Of a DNA stretch of 18,574 bases, positions 1 to 7,068 are shown one piece after another. The stretch lies in contig SLBU01000026.1 of NCBI GenBank assembly GCA_007126175.1, positions 1-18,574 of the forward strand, written 5' to 3'. Under the pieces are notes generated by a model, which did not search any database, was not told the origin of the DNA, and saw nothing but the letters and a program-made list of their open reading frames with translations. The stretch is from Kiritimatiellia bacterium (GTDB lineage: Bacteria; Verrucomicrobiota; Kiritimatiellia; UBA8416). Each line of letters opens with the position of its first letter. Position 1 is the first letter of the stretch. Made by a program: the position numbers and the translations under genes.

Positions 1-116
1 GCCTCGGATATCCATTCCAGATCCTTAAGGCGCTGAATGCGAAACGCGGGATTCCCACGTATTTCTCCATCGAGTTGGGTTGCTAACTGTTCGAGGGTAT
101 AGGATGTAGTGTGCAT
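1..116 (-). CDS. lpxD: LpxD N-terminus (UDP-3-O-acylglucosamine N-acyltransferase), partial
   Basis: The reading frame runs off the left edge, so only about 38 N-terminal residues are visible. They begin MHTTSYTLEQLATQLDGEIR and continue with GNPAFRIQRLKDLEWISEA. This pattern (LxxLAxxLxGEIxGxPxxxIxxLxxLExA) is typical of the N-terminal uridine-binding region of LpxD. LpxD adds the second acyl chain to UDP-acylglucosamine in lipid A synthesis in the cytoplasm. The ATG is preceded by an AAGAGA stretch that could serve as a ribosome binding site. A weak minus-strand promoter may lie between this gene and the next (TTGCAT at 190-195, CATTAT at 167-172, spacer 17). The call rests on a short stretch; the left-handed helix repeats that would prove it lie outside the window. 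Confidence 0.7.
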   Translation of the reverse strand, partial: MHTTSYTLEQLATQLDGEIRGNPAFRIQRLKDLEWISE

Positions 117-209
117 CGTGTGGTATCTCTTTTCGAAGGATCGTGTGTGTGGGTATTTGTTGGTCGATAATGTCGCATCATCGCCTGTAATGCAAGCGAC
201 GAATGATTT

Positions 210-1490
210 TTAGACGACCATGATCCGTTCCCCGCCGCGGAAGAGGCTGACGGCGCGCGTTGACTCGGAAATGACAATGGCGGTGGCTTTGGTGACTGCG
301 GTGATGCCGGCCGCGGCTGCATGCCTGGCACCCAGCCCGGATGGTAAGGCGTTGGGATGATCTACACGTAGATAGGTGCCGGCTGAAGCAATGACACCAT
401 CGGTGCGAATCAGGAATGCACCGTCAATATGGCAAAACTCCTTGACGGTTTCCGCTAGGCCCGGATCAAGAATGTTCTTCTCTGTATCGTCATATCCTTT
501 GAAGGGATTGATCACCATTTGCTGGCTATACGCGGCGACCCGCTCGTAGTCCCCGACCACAAAAATTGCCCCTACAGGTTTCCCTTCCCGGCCTTCGACA
601 GCGAGTTCCGTGGCGAGTTGCAGCGTTCGGATAAAGGTTTGCTGTCCATCAGCACCATTTGCCTCACTGAGCGGGGACGCAAGGAATGTTTTGAAATCCT
701 TGTCTACATCGGAAACGGCAATGGTGTCGGGGGCGTGATCATCGGCGAGCCCGAAGACACTCACGATTTTCTGGCCCTTGCTGACAAGGCCTTGTGCCAA
801 GGCGAGGAGTAGGCTGATTTCGAGCTGGCTGGCCCGGTTCAGGCCACGGAATGGCATCGTAAGGTCGAGTTCTCCACCACTACTTCCTGCCAGAATGATC
901 CTCGGCGGCGCGATATGGTCTTTGATGGCTTCCCGTATTGCTGGCGATGCGTTGTGGAGAATCAGGCTGGCTGCCTGAATGTGCTGCGCCAATTGGAGTG
1001 CCTGCTGGGTCAAGGTTACAGAAAGCCCGGAGGCAGCGGTTGGCCCTGCGAGGGCACCCTGCTCCAGCAATTCAACCATTTCTGTTTTGTTCCTGGTCGC
1101 CAGGAGAGCCTTGGAAAGTTCACGATTTTGCAGGAGTGCGGCAACAGCACCAAGCGCTTTGAGATGGTTACGGGTGCCCCCCACAATCATGAAAACCAAG
1201 TGCACCTTTCCGTCGCTGCGGGCATCATATGTGATGCCCTCCGTGCTCTTGCCTACAGCAATGAGCGTCTGCTGCATGCGGGGAATCTGGGCGTGGGGAA
1301 TGGCGATTCCCGGTGCGATGCGCGTACTGAAAAGTGCCTCTCGCTCAAGCAGGGCCCCAGTCACTTCTTCCCGATCCAGTGAGCGATCTTCCCGTAAAAT
1401 TACCCTGACCAGCTCCGAAAATGCCCCCTTTTTCGTTTTGCTTTTCAGTAGAACGATGCGTTTTGGGCTGATATACTCGGCTATGCTCAT
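210..1490 (-). CDS. PTS EIIA domain fused to DacZ-like diadenylate cyclase (c-di-AMP synthase candidate)
   Basis: The product has 426 residues. Residues about 5-148 form a PTS EIIA type 2 (mannitol/fructose) domain with the phospho-acceptor motif GIAIPHAQ (His66). Residues about 157-265 resemble the pyruvate-kinase-C-like domain of archaeal DacZ, with SQLEISLLLALAQGL followed by the DTIAVSDV strand. Residues about 305-426 form a diadenylate cyclase (DisA_N/DAC) domain with the DGA motif at 356-358, LGARH at 386-390 and IVISESTRAVSLF near the end. The usual RHR triplet reads RHA here. DAC domains condense two ATP into cyclic di-AMP; EIIA domains take phosphate from HPr. A sugar- or phosphate-sensing role for the fusion is inference. 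I chose the ATG at 1490 because AGGAG lies seven bases upstream; an upstream in-frame ATG would overlap the promoter region. There are no membrane segments, so it should be cytoplasmic. Confidence 0.82.
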   Translation of the reverse strand: MSIAEYISPKRIVLLKSKTKKGAFSELVRVILREDRSLDREEVTGALLEREALFSTRIAPGIAIPHAQIPRMQQTLIAVGKSTEGITYDARSDGKVHLVFMIVGGTRNHLKALGAVAALLQNRELSKALLATRNKTEMVELLEQGALAGPTAASGLSVTLTQQALQLAQHIQAASLILHNASPAIREAIKDHIAPPRIILAGSSGGELDLTMPFRGLNRASQLEISLLLALAQGLVSKGQKIVSVFGLADDHAPDTIAVSDVDKDFKTFLASPLSEANGADGQQTFIRTLQLATELAVEGREGKPVGAIFVVGDYERVAAYSQQMVINPFKGYDDTEKNILDPGLAETVKEFCHIDGAFLIRTDGVIASAGTYLRVDHPNALPSGLGARHAAAAGITAVTKATAIVISESTRAVSLFRGGERIMVV

Positions 1491-1527
1491 GGTGGTCTCC
1501 TGATTCCGGCGCAAGCCAGACGATGCC

Positions 1528-1557
1528 ATAATATAGCTATTTGCGCTGCCATGTCAG
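1528..1557 (-). promoter_or_regulatory. Sigma-70-like promoter for the PTS-DAC gene
   Basis: On the minus strand CTGACA (1557-1552) and TATTAT (1533-1528) each match five of six consensus bases and are separated by 18 bases. Transcription would start near 1520 and give a leader of about 30 bases before the ATG at 1490. This suggests the PTS-DAC gene does not depend only on read-through from the transporter gene upstream. Confidence 0.5.
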
Positions 1558-1561
1558 CACA

Positions 1562-1573
1562 ATTCCGCGGAAT
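1562..1573. promoter_or_regulatory. Perfect 12-base palindrome, candidate operator
   Basis: ATTCCGCGGAAT is a perfect inverted repeat. It lies just upstream of the -35 of the PTS-DAC promoter and 12 bases past the stop codon of the transporter gene. Its position suits an activator or repressor site, but 12-base palindromes also occur by chance and no second copy was noticed in the window. Confidence 0.25.
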
Positions 1574-1585
1574 CTATCCAGCTCG

Positions 1586-2281
1586 CTACGGTTGTTGCAT
1601 CCCTGTGGGATGTATGTGCCGCGCCCAGTAGAGGAAGGGCGTGTCGGCGGCCGCCACAAGGAATTTGAGCAGATAGGTCGTAAGAAAAATTTCGAACAGT
1701 ACCCCTGGGGGATAGACCCCGGCAAAAGCAATCAGAACGAACACGACGCTATCGATGAGTTGGGAAACCATGGTGCTGCAGTTGTTGCGGATCCAGAGGT
1801 GCTTCGGAAAGCGTTGCCGCCAAAAGGCATATGCCCAGACATCGTGCAACTGGGAGATAAGATAGGCTGTAAGACTACCCAGCGCGATCCTTGGCAATAA
1901 GCCAAAAATGGTTCCGAGTGCAGCATGGGTCTCCTGCGCAAACGCATTGTCCGGTAATGGTCGAAAAAGCAGTGTCAGTTGCAGGAGAATGGTTGCTGCC
2001 ACGAGGCAGAAGAGCCCCATGATCACAGCCTTGCGCGCTTCCTGCTTCCCATATTTTTCTGAAAGAATATCGGTTACCAGAAAAGAGGCCGCATAGGAGA
2101 CGTTTCCCAACGTCGCCGAGAATCCAAATAATCGCAGGGCTTGGACCACTTGGATGTTGGCGACAATCACCGATACGGGAATCCAGAGAAACAAGCCCTT
2201 TTTCCCGAAGAGCCGATAGGCGAGTAGGATAAGCAGAAAGTTGACCGGAATCTCGACCAGCCAGAGTAGTTCGTTCAGCAT
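1586..2281 (-). CDS. yhhQ: Queuosine precursor transporter, YhhQ/VUT family
   Basis: The product is a 231-residue hydrophobic protein with about six membrane segments, the usual size of the YhhQ (Vut_1) family. These inner-membrane proteins import the 7-deazaguanine precursors preQ0 or preQ1 used to make queuosine in tRNA. Family signatures are visible: an early LLILLAYRLFGKKGLFLWIP segment, then FLVTDILSEKYGKQEARKAV, and later LWIRNNCSTMVSQLIDSVVF. The start at 2281 (MLNELLWLVEIP) has AAAGGAAA upstream. A longer in-frame start at 2368 adds a non-hydrophobic stretch that would read through the leader, so I rejected it. The leader looks like a preQ1-I riboswitch, which independently supports the function. 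Whether the substrate is preQ0, preQ1 or queuine cannot be read from the sequence. Confidence 0.87.
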   Translation of the reverse strand: MLNELLWLVEIPVNFLLILLAYRLFGKKGLFLWIPVSVIVANIQVVQALRLFGFSATLGNVSYAASFLVTDILSEKYGKQEARKAVIMGLFCLVAATILLQLTLLFRPLPDNAFAQETHAALGTIFGLLPRIALGSLTAYLISQLHDVWAYAFWRQRFPKHLWIRNNCSTMVSQLIDSVVFVLIAFAGVYPPGVLFEIFLTTYLLKFLVAAADTPFLYWARHIHPTGMQQP

Positions 2282-2287
2282 TTTTTT

Positions 2288-2317
2288 GATTTCCTTTCGC
2301 AGGGTGATGGAACCTGC
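2288..2317 (-). promoter_or_regulatory. Candidate preQ1-I riboswitch, translational type
   Basis: The RNA reads GCAGG (2317-2313), loop UUCCAUCAC (2312-2304), CCUGC (2303-2299), then GAAAGGAAAUC. This fits the preQ1-I pattern RGGUUC...ACCCY: a five-base-pair P1 stem, a U straight after its 5' strand, a C straight before its 3' strand, and an A-rich tail. The loop UUCC can pair with GGAA of the tail to form the P2 pseudoknot. GGAA is also the core of the ribosome binding site, so ligand binding would block translation of the transporter. The loop and A-rich linker are a little shorter than in well-known examples, so a covariance-model test is needed. Confidence 0.6.
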
Positions 2318-2326
2318 CGCATGATG

Positions 2327-2332
2327 ACTATA
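2327..2332 (-). promoter_or_regulatory. Possible -10 element for the transporter gene
   Basis: TATAGT on the minus strand matches five of six -10 bases. It would start transcription near 2320, only a few bases before the riboswitch aptamer, as expected for a very short leader. No convincing -35 is seen at the right distance (TACATT at a 17-base spacing is poor). Confidence 0.33.
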
Positions 2333-2641
2333 CAGATAGAGAGCGGCGCAATGTACGGAGCCTGCCACATCCTGTCCAGCCTGAAATCAGAAGGCGTCGG
2401 CGCGTTACAATCTCGGTGGCGGTCTGGAGACCAGATGTTTAAGACGGTAGCTGCGCGGTCCATAGGGGTGGCGTCTTGGCAAAGGAGCGAGGTGTATGAA
2501 AGCATTATCCATGTATTGGGATCAAATATCCATTTCATTGACAAATAGAAAGTGTAGGATAAATAGAATTGATTGGTCGTGATGCCGTTGCAGTCGTTAC
2601 AAGGGCAGCTGATCTGAAACGTACACGAGAGGATATGCAGC
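2333..2641. other. Divergent intergenic region with weak plus-strand promoter elements
   Basis: No gene is recognised here. Short open frames exist on both strands but none has a convincing start or a familiar sequence. A perfect TTGACA lies at 2538-2543 on the plus strand. The best -10 match, TAGAAT at 2564-2569, is 20 bases away, which is too far; nearer hexamers are poor. This is the only room for a promoter for the ThuA-like gene. Confidence 0.4.
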
Positions 2642-3367
2642 ATGCGTGCAGCAACAACGAAGACGTCGGTTGGAAAAGCAAAATGCAAAGCCGCCTTGAT
2701 TGTGTGGGGTGGTTGGGATGGGCATACGCCCAAAGCCTGTGCAGATCTCTTTGCGCCATGGCTGAAATCGAAGGGCTTTCGCGTGGATGTGTCCGATACC
2801 CTTGATATTTATACGAACAAGCGAAAGATGAAAAACTACAAGCTGATCGTTCCGATCTGGACGATGGGTGAAATCAGCAAGGACCAATGGGCAGGTCTAC
2901 GCGATGCCGTTCTTAACGGAGCGAATGTGGCGGGCTGGCATGGCGGCATGTGCGATTCGTTTCGCAACAACACGGAATACCAGTTCATGACAGGGGGGCA
3001 GTGGGTGGTACATCCCGGGGGCATCATCCCGCACCGTATCAACATCACCGCACCGAACGATCCGATCGTAAAGGGATTGAATGATTTTGATATGCTTTCG
3101 GAGCAATACTACATGCATGTGGATCCCTCGAACGAGGTGCTGGCAACGACGACGTTTTCCGGCAAGCATGGCAATGCTCCTTGGATCAAGGGTACGGTGA
3201 TGCCATATGTCTGGAAACGCACCTACGGCAAAGGGCGCATATTTTACACAGCGCTCGGCCACGTCGCCGATGAATTCACCAAGGTGCCCGCGGCACTGGA
3301 GATTGTCAAACGCGGCATGCAGTGGGCAGCCCGTGAGCGGATTAAGCCGGAGTATGTTTCAGCTTGA
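2642..3367 (+). CDS. ThuA-like protein (trehalose-utilisation family, class I amidotransferase-like fold)
   Basis: The product has 241 residues, the usual length for ThuA-domain proteins. Typical motifs are VWGGWDGH near residues 21-28, GWHGG at 98-102, SEQYYMHVDP at 153-162 and PYVWKRTYGKGRIFYTALGH at 188-207. ThuA proteins are often encoded beside Gfo/Idh/MocA oxidoreductases and are linked to keto-sugar metabolism, but the reaction is poorly defined for most members, so I give no reaction. There is no signal peptide or membrane segment, so it is probably cytoplasmic. AGAGGA sits eight bases before the ATG. The next gene downstream is an oxidoreductase of the expected partner family. The 168-base gap between them carries two hairpins, so co-transcription may be partial. 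Confidence 0.85.
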   Translation: MRAATTKTSVGKAKCKAALIVWGGWDGHTPKACADLFAPWLKSKGFRVDVSDTLDIYTNKRKMKNYKLIVPIWTMGEISKDQWAGLRDAVLNGANVAGWHGGMCDSFRNNTEYQFMTGGQWVVHPGGIIPHRINITAPNDPIVKGLNDFDMLSEQYYMHVDPSNEVLATTTFSGKHGNAPWIKGTVMPYVWKRTYGKGRIFYTALGHVADEFTKVPAALEIVKRGMQWAARERIKPEYVSA

Positions 3368-3386
3368 TGGAGTAATAATAGCGATC

Positions 3387-3425
3387 CCACCGGTCCCGAC
3401 CTTTTGAGAGTCGGGATGCCGGTGG
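3387..3425 (+). repeat. Strong intergenic hairpin (REP-like or attenuating)
   Basis: CCACCGG (3387-3393) pairs with CCGGTGG (3419-3425), and CCCGAC (3395-3400) pairs with GTCGGG (3410-3415). This gives 13 base pairs around a nine-base loop with a small internal loop. No T-run follows, so a standard terminator is unlikely. It could be an mRNA-stabilising hairpin or a dispersed palindromic repeat. Confidence 0.6.
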
Positions 3426-3471
3426 TGAAGGGAGTTGAGAAGCGGCGCGAGCCCCAACGCAACGTATACCT

Positions 3472-3493
3472 CCGCCGGGATAAACCCGGTCGG
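3472..3493 (+). repeat. Second intergenic hairpin
   Basis: CCG (3472-3474) pairs with CGG (3491-3493) and CCGGG (3475-3479) pairs with CCCGG (3485-3489), with one bulged T and a five-base loop. It lies 46 bases after the first hairpin and 43 before the next start codon. There is no T-run. Paired GC hairpins in one gap resemble REP-type units. Confidence 0.5.
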
Positions 3494-3535
3494 CGTTGAA
3501 GGTGCGGAATTGAAAATCTCAGAAAGAGGATAGAA

Positions 3536-4636
3536 ATGGAAAAGATGAAAGTCGGGATTGTTGGTTGTGGGAATATCAGTGGTATCTATTTTAAGAACTT
3601 ATGCACGGTGTTTAGTAATGTGGAAGTTGCGGCTTGTGCGGATCTGGACGCGGATCGCGCGCAGGCCAAGGCCACGGAATATCCGGGGGTTGAGGTCTGC
3701 ACCTTGGAGCAGATGCTGGCGAATCCAGAGATTGGGTTGATCGTGAACTTGACCACGCCGCAAGGGCATTACCCAGTCTCGATGCAGGCGGTGGCTGCAG
3801 GCAAGCATGTCTACAGTGAAAAGCCCCTGACGTTGACGCGTGCCGAAGGGCAGGAACTTCTGGCGGCGGCCGAGAAAGCCGGCGTGCTGGTTGGCAATGC
3901 ACCGGATACCTTTCTGGGGGCAGGCATCCAGACCTGCCGTCGACTGATGGATGAAGGCCTGATTGGTACACCCATCGGTGCGCAGGCATTCATGCTGTGT
4001 CCCGGTCACGAAGGGTGGCATCCTGATCCCGAGTTCTACTACAAGAAGGGTGGCGGCCCCATGTTTGATATGGGACCGTATTATCTGACGGCCTTGGTGT
4101 CCCTTCTCGGGCCGGTGAAGCGTGTGACGGGATCGGCGCGCATCTCCTTCCCGCAGCGCACCATCGGGAGTGAGAAGAAGTGCGGCCAGATTATCGATGT
4201 CGAGGTGCCCACGCACGTAACGGGTATCATGGACTTTGCCAGCGGTGCCATTGGCACGATTGTGACGAGCTTTGATTCTTGGGGCTCGCAAACGCCGCGC
4301 ATTGAGATTTTCGGTTCCAAAGGGACCCTTTCTGTTCCGGATCCGAATACGTTTGGTGGCCCGGTTCGAGTAAAGCTTAAAGGTGAAAAGGAATGGAAAG
4401 AGATGCCACTTACCTGTGGTTTCGAGAAAAATGGTCGTGGTCTGGGACCGTCCGATATGGTAGAGGCTGTGCGTGCCGCTCGCCCGCATAAGGCCAATGG
4501 TGCGTTGGCCTATCATGTGCTTGACCTGATGCATGCATTCCATGATGCTTCCGATCAAGGTTGCCACATTATGCTGGAAAGTACATGCGAACGCCCCAAG
4601 CCTATGCCTGAGGGTCTCTTTGAGGGGAAGTGGTAA
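3536..4636 (+). CDS. Gfo/Idh/MocA family oxidoreductase, cytoplasmic
   Basis: The product has 366 residues. The N-terminal Rossmann domain starts at once with [12 protein letters not shown] (dinucleotide loop at about 10-16), so there is no signal peptide. SEKP at 94-97 carries the conserved lysine (Lys96) of the family. The catalytic-helix motif reads [13 protein letters not shown] (172-184). The aspartate is kept (Asp178), but a tyrosine (Tyr182) stands where many members have the catalytic histidine. The family oxidises or reduces sugars and polyols with NAD(P), usually at a ring hydroxyl; the substrate cannot be read here. AGAGGA lies five bases before the ATG. The next start codon, that of a truncated relative, is four bases after the stop, so this was once at least a two-oxidoreductase operon downstream of the ThuA-like gene. 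Confidence 0.9.
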   Translation: MEKMKVGIVGCGNISGIYFKNLCTVFSNVEVAACADLDADRAQAKATEYPGVEVCTLEQMLANPEIGLIVNLTTPQGHYPVSMQAVAAGKHVYSEKPLTLTRAEGQELLAAAEKAGVLVGNAPDTFLGAGIQTCRRLMDEGLIGTPIGAQAFMLCPGHEGWHPDPEFYYKKGGGPMFDMGPYYLTALVSLLGPVKRVTGSARISFPQRTIGSEKKCGQIIDVEVPTHVTGIMDFASGAIGTIVTSFDSWGSQTPRIEIFGSKGTLSVPDPNTFGGPVRVKLKGEKEWKEMPLTCGFEKNGRGLGPSDMVEAVRAARPHKANGALAYHVLDLMHAFHDASDQGCHIMLESTCERPKPMPEGLFEGKW

Positions 4637-4640
4637 AAGT

Positions 4641-4874
4641 ATGAGCAAGACGAGAGCGGTTTTGGTAGGTTGCGGTGGCATTTCCAACGCTTGGCTGGAG
4701 CACGCTTTCTGCTCAAAACAACAGGCGTCGAAGAACTATCACATCATGCTTCTGGTCGCCGATATCATCTGGCAAATCCTTGCCGATGGCGTTTTGGCGC
4801 GCCTGGCCCCTTGCAATTCCCCCCAGCATCAAACACAATCATGGCAGAGCCGCATATTTGGAATCGCTGGATAA
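4641..4874 (+). pseudogene. Truncated Gfo/Idh/MocA oxidoreductase (N-terminal stub)
   Basis: The ATG lies four bases after the preceding oxidoreductase gene. The first 22 or so residues are a clear Rossmann start (MSKTRAVLVGCGGISNAWLE), including the GCGGIS dinucleotide loop. After about LEHA the sequence stops resembling the family. No second strand, EKP motif or catalytic domain follows, and the frame ends after 77 residues. No continuation was found in the other frames or elsewhere in the window. This looks like a gene cut about 65 bases after its start by deletion or insertion. A true 77-residue protein seems unlikely. Confidence 0.75.
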
Positions 4875-4977
4875 CACAGATAGATCGTTGACGGCAAATT
4901 TTGATTGTTCTAGCTTCGTTTATATCAGTTTGACAATGGTGTGATAAAGTACGTAGCAGGTAACTCCGGAATTCATC
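4707..4977 (+). other. Unrecognised DNA between the truncated gene and the GH43 gene
   Basis: Beyond the family-like start of the stub no recognisable coding remains. Two TTGAC-type hexamers lie ahead of the glycosidase: TTGACG at 4888-4893, with a poor TAGCTT 17 bases on, and TTGACA at 4930-4935, with no good -10. Either could be part of a promoter for the GH43 gene. No terminal inverted repeats or transposase remnant were recognised. Confidence 0.4.
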
Positions 4978-6618
4978 ATGAGAATCAAGTACAGAAACCC
5001 TATCATTCGTGGCTTCAATCCAGATCCAAGTATCTGCAGAAGAGGAGACGATTACTATTTGGCGACATCAAGCTTTGAGTATTTTCCGGGGGTTCCTATC
5101 TATCACTCGAAAAACCTGATTGAGTGGGAGCTGATCGGCCATTGCCTGACTCGTCAGAATCAAGTTGTTTTGGAGAAGGCCAAACCCTCTTATGGCGTCT
5201 GGGCTCCAACATTGCGCTATCACGACGGCCTTTTTTATATGACAACGCATATTTTTGGTGTCGGGAGTTTCTACGTCACATCTGAATGCCCTGAGAGCTC
5301 ATGGAGTGACCCCCTTTTCGTTGACCAGAGTGGCATTGACCCCGACCTCTTCTGGGACGATGACGGCTCGGCTTGGTTTACAAGCGGTCGTGGCATCGTT
5401 TCCCAAATCGATCTTGCAACAGGAGCGCTCATTGGACCACCAAAAGAGTTGCGGAAAGGGTATAACAGCAGCACAGGTGAAGGCGTACATCTCTATAAGA
5501 TAAACGGCTACTACTACGTCGTCATGGCTGAAGGTGGAACGGGCCACGGGCACATGGTGACGGTTGCCAGATCCAAGTCTCTGGCAGGCCCCTATGACGC
5601 CTGTCCGTTTAATCCTATTTTGACCCAACGCAGTTGCATGGACGGGGATTTACATGCAACCGGACACGCGGATATCATTGAAGCCCATGACGGCAGTTGG
5701 TGGATGGTTTTTTTAGCGACCCGCGAAAAGAAAGGAATGTTTCCGAGGGTTGAGTCCATCGGTCGGGAAACCTGCATTGTGCCGATTTCCTGGACGGAAG
5801 ACGGTTGGCCAATGGTAAGTGAAAATGGCAGGGTTACCCGAACGCAGCATGCCGTGGCCGTTGCAGGATCCGTATTTAAAGCGGGGGCATATTCCGAGGC
5901 GGAGGAGGCTTACGTCATTCCGGATGCCCCCCTCCAGGAACATCTCAGCTTTGCGCAAGATGGTGTGCCCAATGTTTTTAAACGAAACAATAAAGACTAT
6001 GCTAACATACCGCTACCTTCTCCCTATTGGCAATTTTTACGAAACCCGGACCTGCGTAATTATCATGTAACCCCGAATGCCATAAGCATTGATTGCACGA
6101 AAGAAACGCTGACGGATATAAGCTCTCCTTCCTTTTTTGCCAGAAGACAGTTGGAAGATCATTTTACCTTTACCGCCAAGCTCATTCCGCGTTTTTCCGA
6201 GCGTGGCGATGAGGGGGGATTGGCGCTATACCAAAATCCTTCCCACCATTACGCGTTTTTCCTTTCCGAAGATTCGGCTGGGCGCTTTGGCGTTGGTTTG
6301 AGAAAAACGATAGGGGACATGGTGACCACTGTTTTTACGCCGATCGATACCTGTTTCCATGGAGTAGAAAAAGGCTATCATTTGAGCATTGAAGCAACCC
6401 CGGATGTCTATCATTTTTATTTACAGATCCCGGAACAGGAAAGGATGTTGGTAGGGACCGGACAAGCTCGATACCTGTCGATTGAAGTTGCAACCGGTTT
6501 TACCGGCTTGTTCATGGGGATTTATGCGGCAGCAAAAACCGCCGCCAGTTCGGGAAGTCTTGACGTATTGGAAGTCACAAGTGCGTTTCGTGAATGCGAA
6601 TCTACAAAGATCGAATGA
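4978..6618 (+). CDS. Glycoside hydrolase family 43, beta-xylosidase/alpha-L-arabinofuranosidase type
   Basis: The product has 546 residues, the usual size of two-domain XynB-like GH43 enzymes. The N-terminal five-bladed propeller shows the three acidic residues of the family: the general base Asp16 in GFNPDPS, the pKa-tuning Asp121 in GIDPDLFWDDDG, and the acid Glu168 in TGEGVHLYK. From about residue 320 a beta-sandwich domain follows (FFARRQLEDHFTFTAKLIPR, then GDEGGLALYQ), as in xylosidases of this type. There is no signal peptide, so it should act in the cytoplasm on imported xylo- or arabino-oligosaccharides. The ribosome binding site before the ATG is weak. The gene stands alone between two poorly coding stretches and reads as more T-rich by eye than its neighbours, which hints at separate acquisition. 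Xylosidase and arabinofuranosidase activities cannot be told apart here. Confidence 0.9.
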   Translation: MRIKYRNPIIRGFNPDPSICRRGDDYYLATSSFEYFPGVPIYHSKNLIEWELIGHCLTRQNQVVLEKAKPSYGVWAPTLRYHDGLFYMTTHIFGVGSFYVTSECPESSWSDPLFVDQSGIDPDLFWDDDGSAWFTSGRGIVSQIDLATGALIGPPKELRKGYNSSTGEGVHLYKINGYYYVVMAEGGTGHGHMVTVARSKSLAGPYDACPFNPILTQRSCMDGDLHATGHADIIEAHDGSWWMVFLATREKKGMFPRVESIGRETCIVPISWTEDGWPMVSENGRVTRTQHAVAVAGSVFKAGAYSEAEEAYVIPDAPLQEHLSFAQDGVPNVFKRNNKDYANIPLPSPYWQFLRNPDLRNYHVTPNAISIDCTKETLTDISSPSFFARRQLEDHFTFTAKLIPRFSERGDEGGLALYQNPSHHYAFFLSEDSAGRFGVGLRKTIGDMVTTVFTPIDTCFHGVEKGYHLSIEATPDVYHFYLQIPEQERMLVGTGQARYLSIEVATGFTGLFMGIYAAAKTAASSGSLDVLEVTSAFRECESTKIE

Positions 6619-6980
6619 ATTTGCACATTATGCGCAACAGCATGACGACGCATCCACGCAATAAGCACTCAAATCAAGCGAATCGCTCATTTGGAAGACG
6701 GTCATCAAAACGATCTCGTCAGTCGTGCGATTCCGTCCTTGCAAAGCCATGCCCTCTGATGTCATGGGGCAAAGAGTACGACAAATGCCCCAACCGAAAC
6801 CAGCACAAACAAGCGAATGTTTTCGGGTTGCGTTTCGGGGGCCGGATAGGCTATCATACAGGTTCTTGGGATTGGTGGGCACCGATTCATACGCGACTCC
6901 GCAGGCGGCGGGCGGGGCTGCGAGAAAAAAGACGCCGTGAACGGCTACTTTTAATTTTACCCCTTGTTGGATAAAGGTGG

Positions 6981-7013
6981 GTGGGCTAGTATTCCATCAG
7001 TCGTAGTGCCCAC
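6981..7013 (+). other. Modest hairpin upstream of the long operon
   Basis: GTGGGC (6981-6986) can pair with GCCCAC (7008-7013) across a 21-base loop. There is no T-run, so it is not a standard terminator. It may be a leader structure, or chance. Confidence 0.25.
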
Positions 7014-7029
7014 GGTGAGGCTACCTGTG

Positions 7030-7043
7030 TGATTACGTTATCA
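7030..7043. promoter_or_regulatory. Imperfect palindrome upstream of the long operon, candidate operator
   Basis: TGATTACGTTATCA is a 14-base palindrome except for one mismatched base pair. It lies 25 bases before the first ATG of the eleven-gene unit, overlapping where a promoter might be. It is AT-rich and of operator size, but only one copy is seen. Confidence 0.3.
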
Positions 7044-7068
7044 TAACTATATTGAAAGTAAGGTAAAA

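Larger units (their letters stand above)
6619..7068. other. 450-base intergenic region, no gene recognised
   Basis: Small open frames on both strands show no familiar sequence and no good ribosome binding sites. The region separates the GH43 gene from the long downstream transcription unit and must hold that unit's promoter. A modest hairpin and an imperfect palindrome near its right end are listed separately. No clear terminator for the GH43 gene was found. Confidence 0.5.

Noticed and set aside
915..1503. Overlapping plus-strand open frames of up to 174 residues opposite the PTS-DAC gene
   Set aside because: The minus-strand frame has three recognisable domains with catalytic motifs; the plus-strand frames have none.
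2321..2548. Small plus-strand open frame in the divergent intergenic region
   Set aside because: It starts inside the promoter region of yhhQ, lacks a ribosome binding site and shows no familiar sequence.
2538..2569. TTGACA with TAGAAT as promoter of the ThuA-like gene
   Set aside because: Each box is good, but the 20-base spacer is too long for an ordinary sigma-70 promoter; mentioned only as a weak element.
3599..4687. Long 362-residue open frame on the minus strand
   Set aside because: It lies opposite the intact oxidoreductase gene and its stub, has a low-complexity His/Arg-rich product with no family likeness, and no ribosome binding site. It is an antisense shadow.
6619..6974. Arg-rich open frames after the GH43 gene as a transposase remnant
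   Set aside because: No transposase motif or terminal repeats could be recognised on either strand.
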